DNA from: Macrothele yani
Lineage: Eukaryota > Arthropoda > Arachnida > Araneae > Macrothelidae
Reading direction: 5' to 3'
DNA: 64,000 nucleotides
Assembly: GCA_039090855.1 (NCBI GenBank)
Contig: CM076995.1
Coordinates: 120,416,270 to 120,480,269, forward strand
Shown piece by piece: positions 1-10,494 of this stretch. Numbering within the stretch: the stretch's first letter is position 1; each line of letters starts with the position of its first letter. Under the pieces are notes generated by a model. The model saw nothing but the letters and a program-made list of their open reading frames with translations. It was not told where the DNA came from and did not search any database. The translations under genes were made by a program, and so were the position numbers.

Positions 1-348
1 TCAGTGGCGGTCCAGACTGAGGTGTCCATCCCAGCGGGGTGTCCTTATGATTTTGGGGACATCGTCACTGCTGGTATGGAAGCACTGAAGTCTCGCCGTA
101 TTGCATCCAAGGCGACATCAACATCGTCGCCTAAACCTACCTCTATGCCGAAACCATCTACGGCCATCACAGGGACCCAGGTCCAGGGCACTTGAAAGAA
201 GAAGCCGGAAAAGGTAAAACCGGGTTCATCCTCCCCTAAACAGAGCAGGCAAAAACCATCTCTCAACACAGGGGGTAAACACAGCCCTGTGTTACCTCCC
301 GACACTGCGGATGGATTGGAGGTGATGGACGACAGTGAGACGTTCTAG
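1..348 (+). pseudogene. 3' end of LINE ORF1 (gag-like), copy 1
   Basis: The frame beginning CPYDFGDIVTAGMEALKS matches the C-terminal part of the intact ORF1 at 33062-34324 (CPFSLEDIYAAGLKALRL). A TGA at 193-195 interrupts it. The same frame then runs on to TAG at 346-348, ending in MDDSETF, which corresponds to MDSEAF at the end of copy 2. The zinc knuckles lie upstream, outside the window. The internal stop is a nonsense change and not the natural end, because similarity continues past it. Confidence 0.75.
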
Positions 349-386
349 TCGTCTGTCTTTTTCATTCTTTCATTACATTTTTCATT

Positions 387-3300
387 ATGGCCACGCTCAT
401 TCAGTGGAATTGCCGAGGTCTGCGTTCACGCATTGACGATTTAAAAGGCTTACTGTCTTCGCACACACCTGTGTGCGTGTGTCTCCAGGAGACAAAGCTT
501 CGCATGATGGACACTCCTTCGCTGCGGAGACATTCTGTTTTCCGCAAAGATCACCAGGACGGCGTAATTGCCTGCGGAGGAGTGGCCGTCGTTGTTCCTC
601 ATGGTGTCCCTGTCACTGCGGTTGCCCTTCGGACGCCTTTGCAGGCAGTGGCAGTGAGACTGTCTGTGAACACTCTGCTCACGGTGTGTTCCATCTACAT
701 ACCACCAACTGAAGCTGTAAGCCTTTCGGTTCTGGAAGATTTAGTTGACCAGCTGCCGCCTCCTTTCTTCATCTTTGGAGATTTTAATGCTCACAATCCG
801 TTGTGGGGTTCTACAACTCGAGACTCCAGGGGCCGTGTTGTTGAGTCCCTTCTCTCCAACACGTCCCTCTGTCTCCACAACACCGGAGTTGCTACTTATT
901 TTCATGAACCCACCCGTTCGTCCTCAGCCATTGATCTGTCTTTGAGTTCACCATCCTTATATCCTGACTGGTCCTGGAGCGTGTCTGGTGATCCCCTTGG
1001 CAGCGATCACTTTCCCATCTTTCTCCGTCTAGCGGGTGGCGGGTTACCGTTACCCTACTCGCCCTGCTAGATGGAATATTGATCGTGCCAAGTGGGACGC
1101 ATTCACGGCTTCAGCGATTATTACTCCAGCTATGGTGACCTCAGGAACGGTCAATGACGCTGTTGCGGCGGTAACGGATTGTGTTGTGCATGCGGCAGAA
1201 CTTACCATCCCCAGGACGTCGACTAAACTTCCACGTTGCCCAAGACCTTGGTGGAATTCCACTTGCATGGCAGCTCGTCAGGCCCAACATCGGGCTTGGG
1301 GTAGGTTTCGTCGGTACCCCACCGACGCGAACCTACTTGCTTTCAAGAAGGCCAAGTCCTACGCGCGATTGGTTCGTAGGCGTAGTCAACGGGAGTCCTG
1401 GATACGTTACGTATCCGGGATTAACTCCGCTACCAGCCCTAAGATTGTTTGGGACAGGATCCGTAAGATTCGAGGACAGTACCCATCTGGGGAAATCTCC
1501 ATTCTTGAGAGTGATGGAGGAACGGTTGCTGACGCTCAGGGTATTGCTGACTGTCTGGGCGCCGCTTTTCTTCGGTGTCCAGCAGCAGCAATTACCCTGC
1601 TTCGTTCCGGCAGTTACAGCCGCGGCTTGAACTGTCCAAGATTTCTTTTGGACCGTTTTCTTCCGCAGATTATAACAGCCCGCTGACTGCCGTGGAGCTG
1701 AAGACCGCTCTGAATCGGTCCGGCCGGACATCTGTCGGACCGGATAACATCCATTACGACATGCTGAAGCACCTTTCTCCGTCCTCTCTTGAATGTCTGC
1801 TAATCCTGTTTAACAGGATTTGGCTCGAGAATGCCTTTCCCGAGTCTTGGCGTACGGCCATTGTCGCTCCTGTTCCCAAACCTGGTAAAGATCCCACCAA
1901 CCCGTTGAACTACCGGCCAATTGCTATGACGAGCTGCCTTTGCAAAGTACTCGAGCGCACATCATTAACCTTCGTCTCATTTTTTATTTAGAATTTCATC
2001 ACATTTTTTCGCCTCATCAGAGTGGATTTCGTAAATCTTGATCCACCACCGATCATCATCTTCGCCTTGAGACTTCTGTCAGGGAGGCGTTTGTCCGGCG
2101 TCAGCACATGGTCTCCGTCTTCTTCGACATGGAGAAAGCCTATGATCGTACCTGGAGATACGGCATTCTCCGTGATCTGCACGAGTGCGGATTGCGGGGA
2201 AACTTACCATCTTTCATCGCCGGATTTCTCCAGGACCGGAGTTTCCGTGTGCGCGTCGGGTCGACCCTCTCTGCGGTGTACCCGCAAGAACAGGGTGTAT
2301 CTCAGGGCTCCATTCTTTCCGTTACGTTGTTCATCCTTCGTGTTAACCATATTTTCCAACTGCTTCCTCCCACGGTTCGTGGAACCATGTACGTGGATGA
2401 TCTGCAGATCTCTTGCGCCTCTGTAAACATGCGTACCATCGAGAGACAGCTCCAGTCTGCCATTACCAAGATCTCTCACTGGGCTTCCCAAAATGGATTT
2501 GGCTTCTCGACGCAGAAGACCGTTTGCGTGCATTTTTGCCGCAAACGGGGTCTTCACCCAGACCCCAGCCTCCGTCTGGGGTGCTCTACCATCCCCGTGG
2601 TGTCAGAAGTCAAGTTCCTTGGGTTAACTTTTGACCGAGCGCTCACCTTCCGGCCTCACATCCAGTCTTTGAAGGTGAAGTGCACGAAGTCATTGGGTAT
2701 CCTGAAGGTCCTCTCTCGAACATCTTGGGGGCCGACAGGTGCTCAATGCTTCGCATTTACCATTCTCTGATTCGGTCAAAGTTAGACTTCGGATGCATTA
2801 CGTACGATTCAGCGCGTCCATCGGTTTTACAGCCTTTGGACCCCGTCCATCACCAGGCTCTGCGGCTATGCACTGGTGCTTTCCGCACCTCTCCCGTGCA
2901 TAGCCTGTATGCGGAGGCTCATGAGCCGCCGTTATGCATCCGTCGTAAGCAGCTGTCTCTTCAGTTTTATACAAAACTGAAGTCTTTTCCTGATCATCCA
3001 CTGTATGGTTCCATCTTCCAACCGGACTGTGTCCGTTTGTTTTCCAACCGCCCCTCCTGTGTTCCGACGTTCGGGATTCGGATGTCTGCCATAGTGCGCG
3101 ATGCTGGTCTAGACTTGTCAAGGATTGGTTTGACCCGGTTCTACAATGAACCGCCTTGGCAGCCGGTTCAAGCAACGGCTGACCTTTCTCTTTGTGTGTG
3201 GCCAAAGTCTTCCACTCCTGCTCTGGTGTACCAGCAGCTCTTTGCTGAAAAACTGTCAGTCTACCCGGATTTCGTGCCTGTATTCACCGATGGCTCGAGG

Positions 3301-4101
3301 TCCGGGGATGTCGTTGGATCCGCTTTTGTGTGTGGCGAAGCCTCACATGCTGAGAGGCTTCCGCCTGAATCCACTGTCTTTTCGGCGGAGATGCGTGCGG
3401 TGCACCTCGCTTTGTGCCACATACAGTCTCGATCACTTTCGTCGCGCTATGGTTTGCTCTGATTCCCAGTCCGTTATCCATGTTTTATCTTCTCCAGAGG
3501 ACACGGACTCACCTGTCATCCGTGATGTCCGTCGTCTTCTTGGAACTTTGGAGGGTGATGGCTTCCTGGTCCGATTCTGTTGGGTTCCTGGCCATGTTGG
3601 GATCCTGGGTAACGAGCTGGCAGATCTCTCTGCCAGGTCTGTTTCCTCCATGTCGCCAGCTCGGCTGCCACTGTCTTTCCGAGATTATCGGCCGTTGATC
3701 CGGAAATTTGTTCTGGATGAGTGGCAGTCCCTGTGGTCTCAGCAGGGCAGCAATAAACTCTATGCCATCAAACCACAGATCGGACTTTGGATGTCTAGTT
3801 TGCGGAAGAACCGTCGTGAGGAAGTTGTTCTTGCACGTCTCCGCATTGGGCACTGTCGTTTTACTCACCGCTTTTTGCTGTGTGGCGAGAGTGTCCCGGT
3901 GTGGGAGGCGTGCGACTGTCGTCTCACTGTCCTTCATGTTTTGTGTACTTGTGTTCGGTTTTGTGATCATCGTTTTCGTCATTTTCACTCTCATCTGTTG
4001 GACGAAGGAGCAGCTACGCTGCAGACAATTATTGGCGAAGCCTGCGACATGAAAGCAGTGTTTTCGTTTTTACAGGATATTGACTTTTTTAAACTTATCT
4101 A
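387..4101 (+). pseudogene. LINE ORF2 (EN-RT-RNase H), frameshifted, copy 1
   Basis: The ATG at 387 lies 38 bases after the ORF1 stop and begins MATLIQWNCRG, the usual start of an AP-type endonuclease. Other EN motifs are QETK, GDFNAHNP and SDHFPIF. The reading frame then changes several times: 387-1070, 1036-1686, 1575-1991, 2108-2770, 2680-3462 and 3146-4102. RT motifs include YRPIAMTS, FFDMEKAYD and MYVDDL. RNase H follows (FTDGSRSG, SDSQSV, WVPGHVGILGNELAD), then a Cys/His tail around GHCRFTHRFLLCG. This copy keeps the complete EN domain and linker that copy 2 lacks, so it is the better guide to the family's original layout. Confidence 0.88.
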
Positions 4102-4205
4102 GATTTTAACTTGTTCACTATCATATTTCATTTTTACTACATCAGCCTGTTTTTAACCTTGTGTACGTTTTTATTGCTTTAGTTTTGTTTTGATGTCTTT
4201 TGTTT

Positions 4206-4239
4206 TGGCGCTCTTTGGCCAACCATGGCCCTTGCGCCA
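4206..4239 (+). other. 3'-terminal nested hairpin of I-like LINE
   Basis: TGGCGC at 4206-4211 pairs with GCGCCA at 4234-4239. Inside this, GGCCA at 4217-4221 pairs with TGGCC at 4226-4230 around the loop ACCA. The same two stems occur at the 3' end of copy 2 (37470-37503) with a different loop (AGCC). Conserved stems around a changed loop suggest an RNA structure, plausibly the 3' end recognised by the reverse transcriptase. That role is inferred. Confidence 0.6.
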
Positions 4240-4413
4240 TTAAAATATATTAACCAACCAACCGTATTGATTGTGTGGTATATGAAAGCATTTTAAGAGT
4301 AATGCCAACATACCTATGTGTTTTTTAGTTTTATGTTGTTGCTTTTTACGCTTTCCAACCTTAGGTTGAAGAAGCGTATATGCTCCAGCTTTGTCTGTCC
4401 GTCTGTCGGCACG

Positions 4414-4853
4414 ATAACTCACGTAAAAATAGTTCGATTTAGATGAAATCTTATTATGTGGTAGGGGACCACCTGGGGACAAACCCTATTGAAAACAGAC
4501 GAAATGGGGTCAAAGGTCACGGCATGGGAGCGGGATCCATTTCATTGCCCTTATGCCTCATAACTTGCGTAAATATAGTTCGATGCCGATGAAATTTTTG
4601 TATATTGTGGGGGACCACCTGGGAATGAACCCTATTGAAAATGGGTGAAGTGGGGTCAAAGGTCAGGACATAGGAGCGGGATGCATTCCATTGCCCTTAT
4701 GCATTATAACATACGTAAAAATGGTTCGATTTCGATGAAAATTTAGTATGTGGTAGGGGACCACCTGGGGACGAACCCTATTGAAAATGGACGAAATGGG
4801 GTCAAAGGTCAGGACATAGGATCGGGATATATTCCATCGCCCTTATCCCATAC
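4414..4853. repeat. 146-bp tandem repeat, array 1 (3 units)
   Basis: Units begin at ATAACTCACGTA (4414), ATAACTTGCGTA (4560) and ATAACATACGTA (4706), giving a period of 146. Each unit carries the same succession of words: TTCGAT, GATGAAAT, GGGGACCACCTGGG, GGGGTCAAAGGTCA, GAGCGGGAT. The array stops at the foldback element starting at 4856. No coding role is visible. Confidence 0.85.
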
Positions 4854-4855
4854 TA

Positions 4856-5301
4856 TTAAGGTGGACGTCAAGTAATTTTGCTTCCTATACTTCCAATGGA
4901 AAAGCTTTTGTACACGTTTCCTTCACAATTAGTGTGTTCCCAAGGATGAAAATTTGAACATCAATTAAAATAACTTCATATTATAACTTGGAATACTTAA
5001 TATTTCCTAAAACATAACCATAATTATATAAAAAATAAATAACTTTTCCTTTGGTGGTGTTGGAACCAGAAAAAAGATGGTGCGACCTGTACTTTGATGA
5101 CATCAGTACACAAACAAATGTTGGATTTCATAATTGTGGTTATGTTTTAGAAAATATTAAGTATTCCAAGTTATAAAATGAAGCTATTTTAATCGATGTT
5201 CAAATTTTCATCCTTGGGAACGCATTAATTGTGAAGAAAATGTGTACAGACATTTTTCCATTGGAAGTATACGAAGCAAAATTACTTGACGTCCACCTTA
5301 A
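4856..5301. mobile_element. TTAA-flanked foldback (MITE-like) element
   Basis: TTAA at 4856-4859 and 5298-5301 flank a sequence that starts GGTGGACGTCAAGTAATTTT and ends with its reverse complement. The arms match for about 175 bases with scattered mismatches, around a centre of roughly 85 bases. TTAA duplications are typical of piggyBac and Kolobok-type DNA transposons, but the element encodes nothing, so the superfamily cannot be fixed. It interrupts a region of ~146-bp repeats. Confidence 0.75.
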
Positions 5302-5690
5302 AGGAGCAATTCTTGTATGTATGTAAATTTTATTTTGAAAACGTCTGTAAGAATTTTGATGCAAGTCGTTAACCTACCGTTTTCTGGTACTAGAAATCGA
5401 TTTAGCTTGATCTCGACTTTAGGAAAATTCGTTTAATGCGTTAAATAACCACCCCGAATCACCACGTTTTTAGTGTCATGGCATCGTCCCATTGATGTTG
5501 CCCATGCTTAGAAATCTTATGATGTCACAACCTCGCGATTGATATGTTGACGCATGGTCACGCCATCTGTCTCATTACGTCACGCGTTGTGTGTGGGTCC
5601 TATTAAAGTTTAATGATGTCACACTCTTGCGAGTAGATGGTCATGATTCCCATCTGCCTCATTAGGTCACGCGTTGTGTCCGTCCGCACG
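5302..5690. other. Non-coding spacer with an internal ~95-bp duplication
   Basis: Two related stretches follow each other. Each begins GATGTCACA and ends CATCTG(T/C)CTCATTA(C/G)GTCACGCGTTGTGT. The second runs directly into the second 146-bp array, which has the same lead-in (GTCCG...GCACGATAACTC) as the first array. No coding signal was seen. Confidence 0.5.
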
Positions 5691-6130
5691 ATAACTCGTG
5701 CAAAAATTGTTCGATTTTGATGAAATTTTAGTATGTGGAAGGGAAACACCTGGGAAGGAACCCTATTAAAAGTGAATGAAATGGGTTCAAAGGTCAGAAC
5801 ATATGAGCGGGATCCATTCCACTGCTCTTATGCGCCATAACTAACGTAAAAAGGTTCGATTTGGATGAAATGTTAGTATGTTGTAGGGGCCTGCCTGGGG
5901 ACGAATCCTGTTAAAAACTTGCGAAATGGGGTCAAAGGTTAGGACACAGGAGCTGGATCTATTCCATAGCCCTTATGCATCATAACTTACGTAAAAATGC
6001 TTCGATTGCGACAAAACTTTATCATGTTATTTCGGAGGTATACTGAACCGGTTCTGTTGAATATCATCAAAATGGGATCAAAGGTCAGGGCACAGAAGCG
6101 AGATTTATTCCACAACCATGTCCTAATAAC
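5691..6130. repeat. 146-bp tandem repeat, array 2 (about 3 units)
   Basis: Unit starts at 5691, 5837, 5982 and a decayed one at 6126 give periods of 146, 145 and 144. The words match array 1 at 4414-4853. The last unit is more diverged. The copies on both sides of the foldback element probably belong to one longer repeat locus. Confidence 0.8.
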
Positions 6131-6877
6131 TTGAGTAATGATTTCTGGTATGTTGGAAAGCATATTATAATCAATGCATTGCATGATTTTACTAACTTGT
6201 TTATTCTTTAATTTGCTTCAATAATTGAACTAACGCCAAAGTAGAAAAATAAAGGTTTCTCAAAATCAGTGTAGCATAATATACAAAATTTTTGTAGATA
6301 TTAAACCTGGTCACATTTTCAGTGACAGTTTTGGTATTTCAGTATTTATCCGTGATTCTAAGTTTCTGATTAGCTGCAGTGGACAACATTTTTAACATTC
6401 TGCATTAAGTTTGCCCAAGCATGTAAGAAGTTGTTTGTTGTAGGTTACAGGTTGAACAGACTTATGGTTTCATTATATTTTAAGTAAGAGCGTTTGGATC
6501 ATATGTCCTGGAAAAAAATCCAAAAGTCCTGGAATTTTGTGATTGAAAAAGCGTATGAACCATGATGAATTGGTGGCAACTATATCAGGACAAGGATTAA
6601 AATTACATTAAAAGTGGTATTCAGGAGTACTTTCTACCAAATATTTAAATCCTAACATTATTCACCTGTGTCCTGCATTATTAATTTTGGACTCATTGTT
6701 ATTTTTTGCTCTTAAAGATAAGCATTTTCATAGTGTTTCTTGCAGAAGTTACTTTTCTGATGTTACATATATATGATTATCTAATCAAAAAGATAGATCA
6801 TCACATTCTTGCTTTATACACAGTGTGTATTAGTGTTTCAAAGTGCTCCTTATCTTTCTCATTTATTTATTTTTCAG
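6131..6877 (+). other. TM9SF2 intron sequence upstream of exon 1, with a hAT-end relic
   Basis: No coding exon is visible. About 6480-6580 carries GTCCTGGAA twice and then AAAAAGCGTATGAACC. This resembles the right end of the hAT-like element at 13900-13949 and is probably a decayed end of the same family. The stretch ends with a pyrimidine-rich tract and the acceptor TTTTCAG at 6871-6877. Confidence 0.5.
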
Positions 6878-6939
6878 TCTTTGCTTGTCTTGGATTTTTG
6901 TCACCTGCTAACAGGGGAGCATTAATGACCTGTGCAATG
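6878..6939 (+). CDS. TM9SF2: TM9SF2-like nonaspanin, internal exon (first in window)
   Basis: After the acceptor TTTTCAG the exon opens with two bases completing a codon and then reads FACLGFLSPANRGALMTCAM, followed by the donor GTATGA. This is the signature of a transmembrane-9 family protein of the TM9SF2 type; TM9SF4-type proteins read differently here. TM9SF proteins are nine-pass Golgi/endosomal membrane proteins implicated in membrane-protein sorting. The upstream intron is phase 1 and the downstream intron phase 0. The next exon lies 21.4 kb away. The preceding exons were not found in 1-6877. Confidence 0.9.
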
Positions 6940-7031
6940 GTATGAATTTATTTTTATGCATTTGTTTCATTTGTATATGCTGTATAATCTCTCATACATT
7001 GAAAAAGAAATTTGTTCCTGTGGATACTAAT

Positions 7032-7147
7032 ATGAATTAATTTTCTGGATTAGCTAATATATGAATTAATTATGTGGATTAGCTAATATATGAATTAATT
7101 ATGTGGATTAGCTAATATATGAATTAATTATGTGGATTAGCTAATAT
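7032..7147. repeat. 29-bp tandem repeat, 4 units
   Basis: Four consecutive 29-bp units begin ATGAATTAATT and end GGATTAGCTAATAT, starting at 7032, 7061, 7090 and 7119. Three are identical; the first differs at two or three bases. AT-rich intronic minisatellite. Confidence 0.9.
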
Positions 7148-7329
7148 GGAATTAATTTTCTCCATCAACAGGAAAGGCTGGCAAAATAAGCAGGTCATAA
7201 TGAATACGTCAGGTGTGTCTTTTATGATGATTTTTAACAAAAATTACCCCCCCCCCTCACAGATTTCAAAATTGAAATGTATAAAAATACTTTTAAACAT
7301 TTGTGATGTCTTGCTTACTGTTTGTGGAT

Positions 7330-8430
7330 AACTTTTTCTTAATAAGCTGTAGGTTCACCTCTGGCTTTCATAACTATAGCAGTTTGACTTGGAATAGACT
7401 TATACAAATCATGCACTTACAATATTGGAATTTGGGACCATTGTTTCAATAAAATATGTCAACTGTTCCAGTGATTTTGGAGGTAGAAAGTGTAGTCTCT
7501 CCTTTCACTCCAGATATTTCCACAAATGTTCAATAATATTAAGGTCTGGAGATTGAGGTGGCTACGAAAGCTGCTGTACCTCATGCTCTGCAAACCACAA
7601 CTTGACGTGTTTCACACAATGCACTGGTTCATTATCTACTTGTAACCAAGGACAATCTTTAGGAAGCAATGCCTGCAACATCAAGTGCAGGTGGTCCCCA
7701 AGAATGGATTTGTGTGCTGCAGATCTGCCACGACCATGCAGAATAACCAATGGCCCTAAAGGAGTGCCATGATATGGAACCCTGCAGCATTGGGATTTAC
7801 CTTCATGCTTAATGATCACAACCAAACAGTTGGAGGGTATTCTGCAGGTTTTCGCCAGAAGTACTCTCTACTGATGGTGGAAAACAGCATGATTCATCAG
7901 ACTCAGTGGAACATTACCAATCTTTAGCATCTCAGTTTGGTACTTTGCACCCCCTTACATGTTTTGTGTTTTTGATGTTGGTAATCAGAAGTTTGTGGAT
8001 TGCAGCACAGCAGTAAATACAAGCAAGATGAAGTACCCGACAAATTTCTATGACTGGAATGGAGACATTCCAACTGGTGTTCAACTCTGATGCTCTTTGT
8101 GGTACTGTGGTCATGTGCTTTCATTGTACAGTCCATTCCAACATTTGCCTATCCCTATTTGACATCTCCGTATTGTGTCCACAATGTACATGTTTGGATG
8201 CAGCGTCATGTTCTTTTGATGGGTAGTTATCTTCAATACAGTTCTTCATGTTACACCTACTATTTCTCCTAGTTACTGAAGCTCCTGCAAGTTGCACCAA
8301 GGATCATGCCTTTTTTGACATCACTGAAATCTGATATTGTTGGCAATTACTCCACAACAGGTGTTACCCCTACATTGTGGCACTACTACGTGATAACTGA
8401 CATCGTACTGCACCACTTTATGTATCTTAC
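7330..8430 (-). pseudogene. Tc1-like transposase relic
   Basis: Reading the minus strand, 7562-7825 gives LHGRGRSAAHKSILGDHLH and then a decayed QVDNEPVHC for the usual QQDNAPxH. After a TAG in place of a Trp codon it continues PPQSPDLNIIEHLWKYLE. The distance from the Asp of VDNE to the Glu of IIEH is 34 residues, the DD34E spacing of Tc1 transposases. Upstream coding sequence (toward 8430) is recognisable only in short pieces. It is an old inactive copy in the large TM9SF2 intron. Ends and inverted repeats were not located. Confidence 0.7.
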
Positions 8431-8675
8431 AGTGTGGGTGACTTCATCCCTGTGATTTGCATTTGCATATATTGCATTGTGTGTACTCCAGTTGCAGTCA
8501 GTGTTTCCATTATTTTGATTAATCCCTGTATGTGTGAAAGACAAAGAAATGAAAAATATGTATTATGCAGTAGCCATTCATAATTGGATAAAGCTCTCCT
8601 GAAGTTTCTTCCAGAACTTTGTCTTGAAGGAGTTTTTTTTTTTTTTTTTTTATAATATATGTATATATATATATA

Positions 8676-10344
8676 TTCATCCACCCATCTTCCATGTGGT
8701 CTTCTTCTGGGTCTTTTCCTGTCCCTTGGAATCCAATCTAAAATTTCGGCTGTCCATCGATGGTCTGTTCTTCTGGCAGTATGTCCAGCCCATTGCCATT
8801 TCAGGGATTTAACTCTGATCATGATGTCTTCCACTCTTGTCATTTTTCGGATCCACGTGTTCCTCTTCTTATCTCTCCTGGTTACACCAAGCATGCACCT
8901 CTCCATGCTTCTTTGAGTTGTCTGCAGCTTTTGTATGTCTCTTTTAGCTAAGGTCCACGTCTCTGCACCATACGTAAGCACTGGAAGGATGCATTGATCA
9001 AACACTTTTCTTTTAAGACATAATGGCATATTGCTCTTGAAAATTATGCTGTTTCTTCCAAAAGCTCTCCAGGCAAGTTTTGTACGCCGATTAATTTCTT
9101 CATCAATGTGACCCTCACTTGATATCTGCTGTCCAAGATAAACGTACGTGTCTGTTATCTCCAGCTTTTCTCCATCAATCGATAAATCTTCATTTCTTGT
9201 AAAAGCATTGTACATCACTTTTGTCTTCTGAAAGTTAATTTTTAATCCCACTTCTTTACTCTTGTCAGCAAGTTCCTGGATCATACTCTGTAGCTCTGAT
9301 GGGGTAGTTGCAAAAATGACGATGTCATCAGCAAAACGAAGGTGGGTTAGATAATCTCCATTAATCTTTATCCCTTTGTTTTCCCAGTTCAGGGATTGAA
9401 AGACATTTTCCAATGTGGCATTAAAGAGCTTCGGAGATATGGTGTCACCTTGTCTCACTCCTTTTCCAATTTTTATGTGTGTTGTATTTTCAAACAGCCG
9501 AATCTTTGCACTTGCATTTTCATAGATGTTATTAATAATATTAATGTATGCATCTTCAATACCGCAGGATTTCAGAGCCATTGCAACTGCTGATGGTTTC
9601 ACCGAATCAAAGGCTTTTTCATAATCGATAAAAGCCATGCACAATGGAAGCTCATATTCCCTCGCTCTTTCAATTAGTTCTCTCAGTACGTGGATATGAT
9701 CTATTGTGCTGTGGCCACTCCTGAATCCAGCTTGTTCTCTCGGTTGAGCCATGTCCAGTGTCACCTTCAAGCGGTGTGAAAGAACTTTAGTGAAGATTTT
9801 ATAAACCACTGATAGGAGGCTGATAGGTCTGTAGTTACTGAAATCCTCAATGTCACCTTTTTTATGTAGCAAGATCATTGTAGCGTTGTTCCAATCCCCA
9901 GGAATCTTCCCTTCATTAAGGCATCGAGTGAAAATTTGGGCGAGTACTGTTTCGATTTCTCCACTTGCTTCTTGTATGATGTCTGCAGTAATTCCATCTT
10001 CTCCTGGAGCTTTTCCCCGCTTCATGTTCTTGATTGCATGTGCAACTTCTGCTGGAAGGACTGGAAGAACTCTGGTACTGGTACCTTTCATGATGTCTGG
10101 AGTACATGTATCATCCCTTTCATATAATTTGGAGTAGAAATCTTTCACTCTTGTCAAAATTTCGCCTCTATTTCTTGTTACAGAACCATCTTCTTTTCTC
10201 AGTGCCATAATCTGTTTTTTCCCTTTACTGAGATGTCCCTTTGCTATCTTTAGGCTTTGGTTGTTTTCAATTGCTTTCCTTACTAGTTCACAGTTGAATT
10301 TCCTTACGTCTTCAGTGATACTTTTTCGTACAGTTTTGCATAGC
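8676..10344 (-). CDS. RTE-like reverse transcriptase fragment, open reading frame
   Basis: About 556 codons stay open on the minus strand. They start inside the element at CKTVRKSITEDVRKFN and end at GRWVDE, where the inversion breakpoint lies. RT motifs seen: NYRPISLLSVVYKIFTKVL, AFIDYEKAFDSVKP, KGVRQGDTISPKLF, LRFADDIVIFATTP (the FADD catalytic box) and YLGQQISSEG. The C-terminal WQWAGHTARR and PRRRPHGRWVDE blocks are typical of RTE-like LINEs. The endonuclease domain is missing (5' truncation). The open frame runs past both edges into unrelated sequence, so neither the first Met nor the stop of the longer ORF is natural. The second copy at 45660-52740 is far more broken. Confidence 0.85.
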
Positions 10345-10494
10345 AAAATGGGTGGATGAAATTCGAAAGTATGCGGGAGTGACATGGAGGAGACTGGCAC
10401 AAGACAGACCGTTGTGGAGAAAACTTGGGGAGACCTTCGTCCAGCAGTGGATTGATAATGGTTGACAATGATGATGATGATGATATATATATAT
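10345..10494 (+). pseudogene. RTE-like LINE 3' end segment with (GAT)n/(AT)n tail
   Basis: It encodes the last ~40 residues of the ORF (WVDEIRKYAGVTWRRLAQDR to WIDNG, then TGA). The tail is ATGATGATGATGATGATATATATATAT. It is homologous to 52608-52740, which ends in the same stop and a GATGATGATGATGATGA tail. It is the sense half of the twin-primed insertion. Confidence 0.85.

Larger units (their letters stand above)
1..4264 (+). mobile_element. I-like non-LTR retrotransposon, copy 1, 5' end outside window
   Basis: The left edge enters the element inside its first ORF. The order is gag-like ORF1 tail, endonuclease, reverse transcriptase, RNase H, a C-terminal Cys/His segment, and a 3' UTR ending in a nested hairpin and a short TAACCAACCAACC tail. 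That order, with gag zinc knuckles and RNase H seen in copy 2 at 32251-37533, fits the I/Nimb-type group of LINEs. Clade assignment is by domain order only. The coding region is broken by several frameshifts, so this copy is dead. Its target duplication cannot be seen because the 5' end lies outside the window. Confidence 0.88.
8676..10494 (+). mobile_element. RTE-like LINE copy with inverted 5' part (twin-priming structure)
   Basis: The + strand from 10345 to about 10480 is the 3' end of an RTE-like LINE (WVDEIRKYAGVTWRR... to WIDNG stop) with a GAT-repeat tail. Immediately upstream, 8676-10344 is the rest of the same element in reverse orientation, ending on the minus strand at the same point (GRWVDE). 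Both pieces share about 13 bases (ATGGGTGGATGAA). A 3' segment in sense orientation preceded by an inverted, 5'-truncated segment with a breakpoint overlap is the classical twin-priming outcome known from L1. The outer left edge abuts a T-run and an AT repeat, and the tail also runs into an AT repeat. Confidence 0.82.

Noticed and set aside
6706..6877. 5' extension of the frame leading into TM9SF2 exon 1
   Set aside because: Hydrophobic but unlike TM9SF proteins, and a good acceptor with pyrimidine tract sits at 6871-6877, so this is intron.
8427..8675. C-terminal extension of the long minus-strand RT frame
   Set aside because: Translates an AT repeat, an A run and unrelated sequence beyond the inversion breakpoint, so it is not part of the LINE protein.
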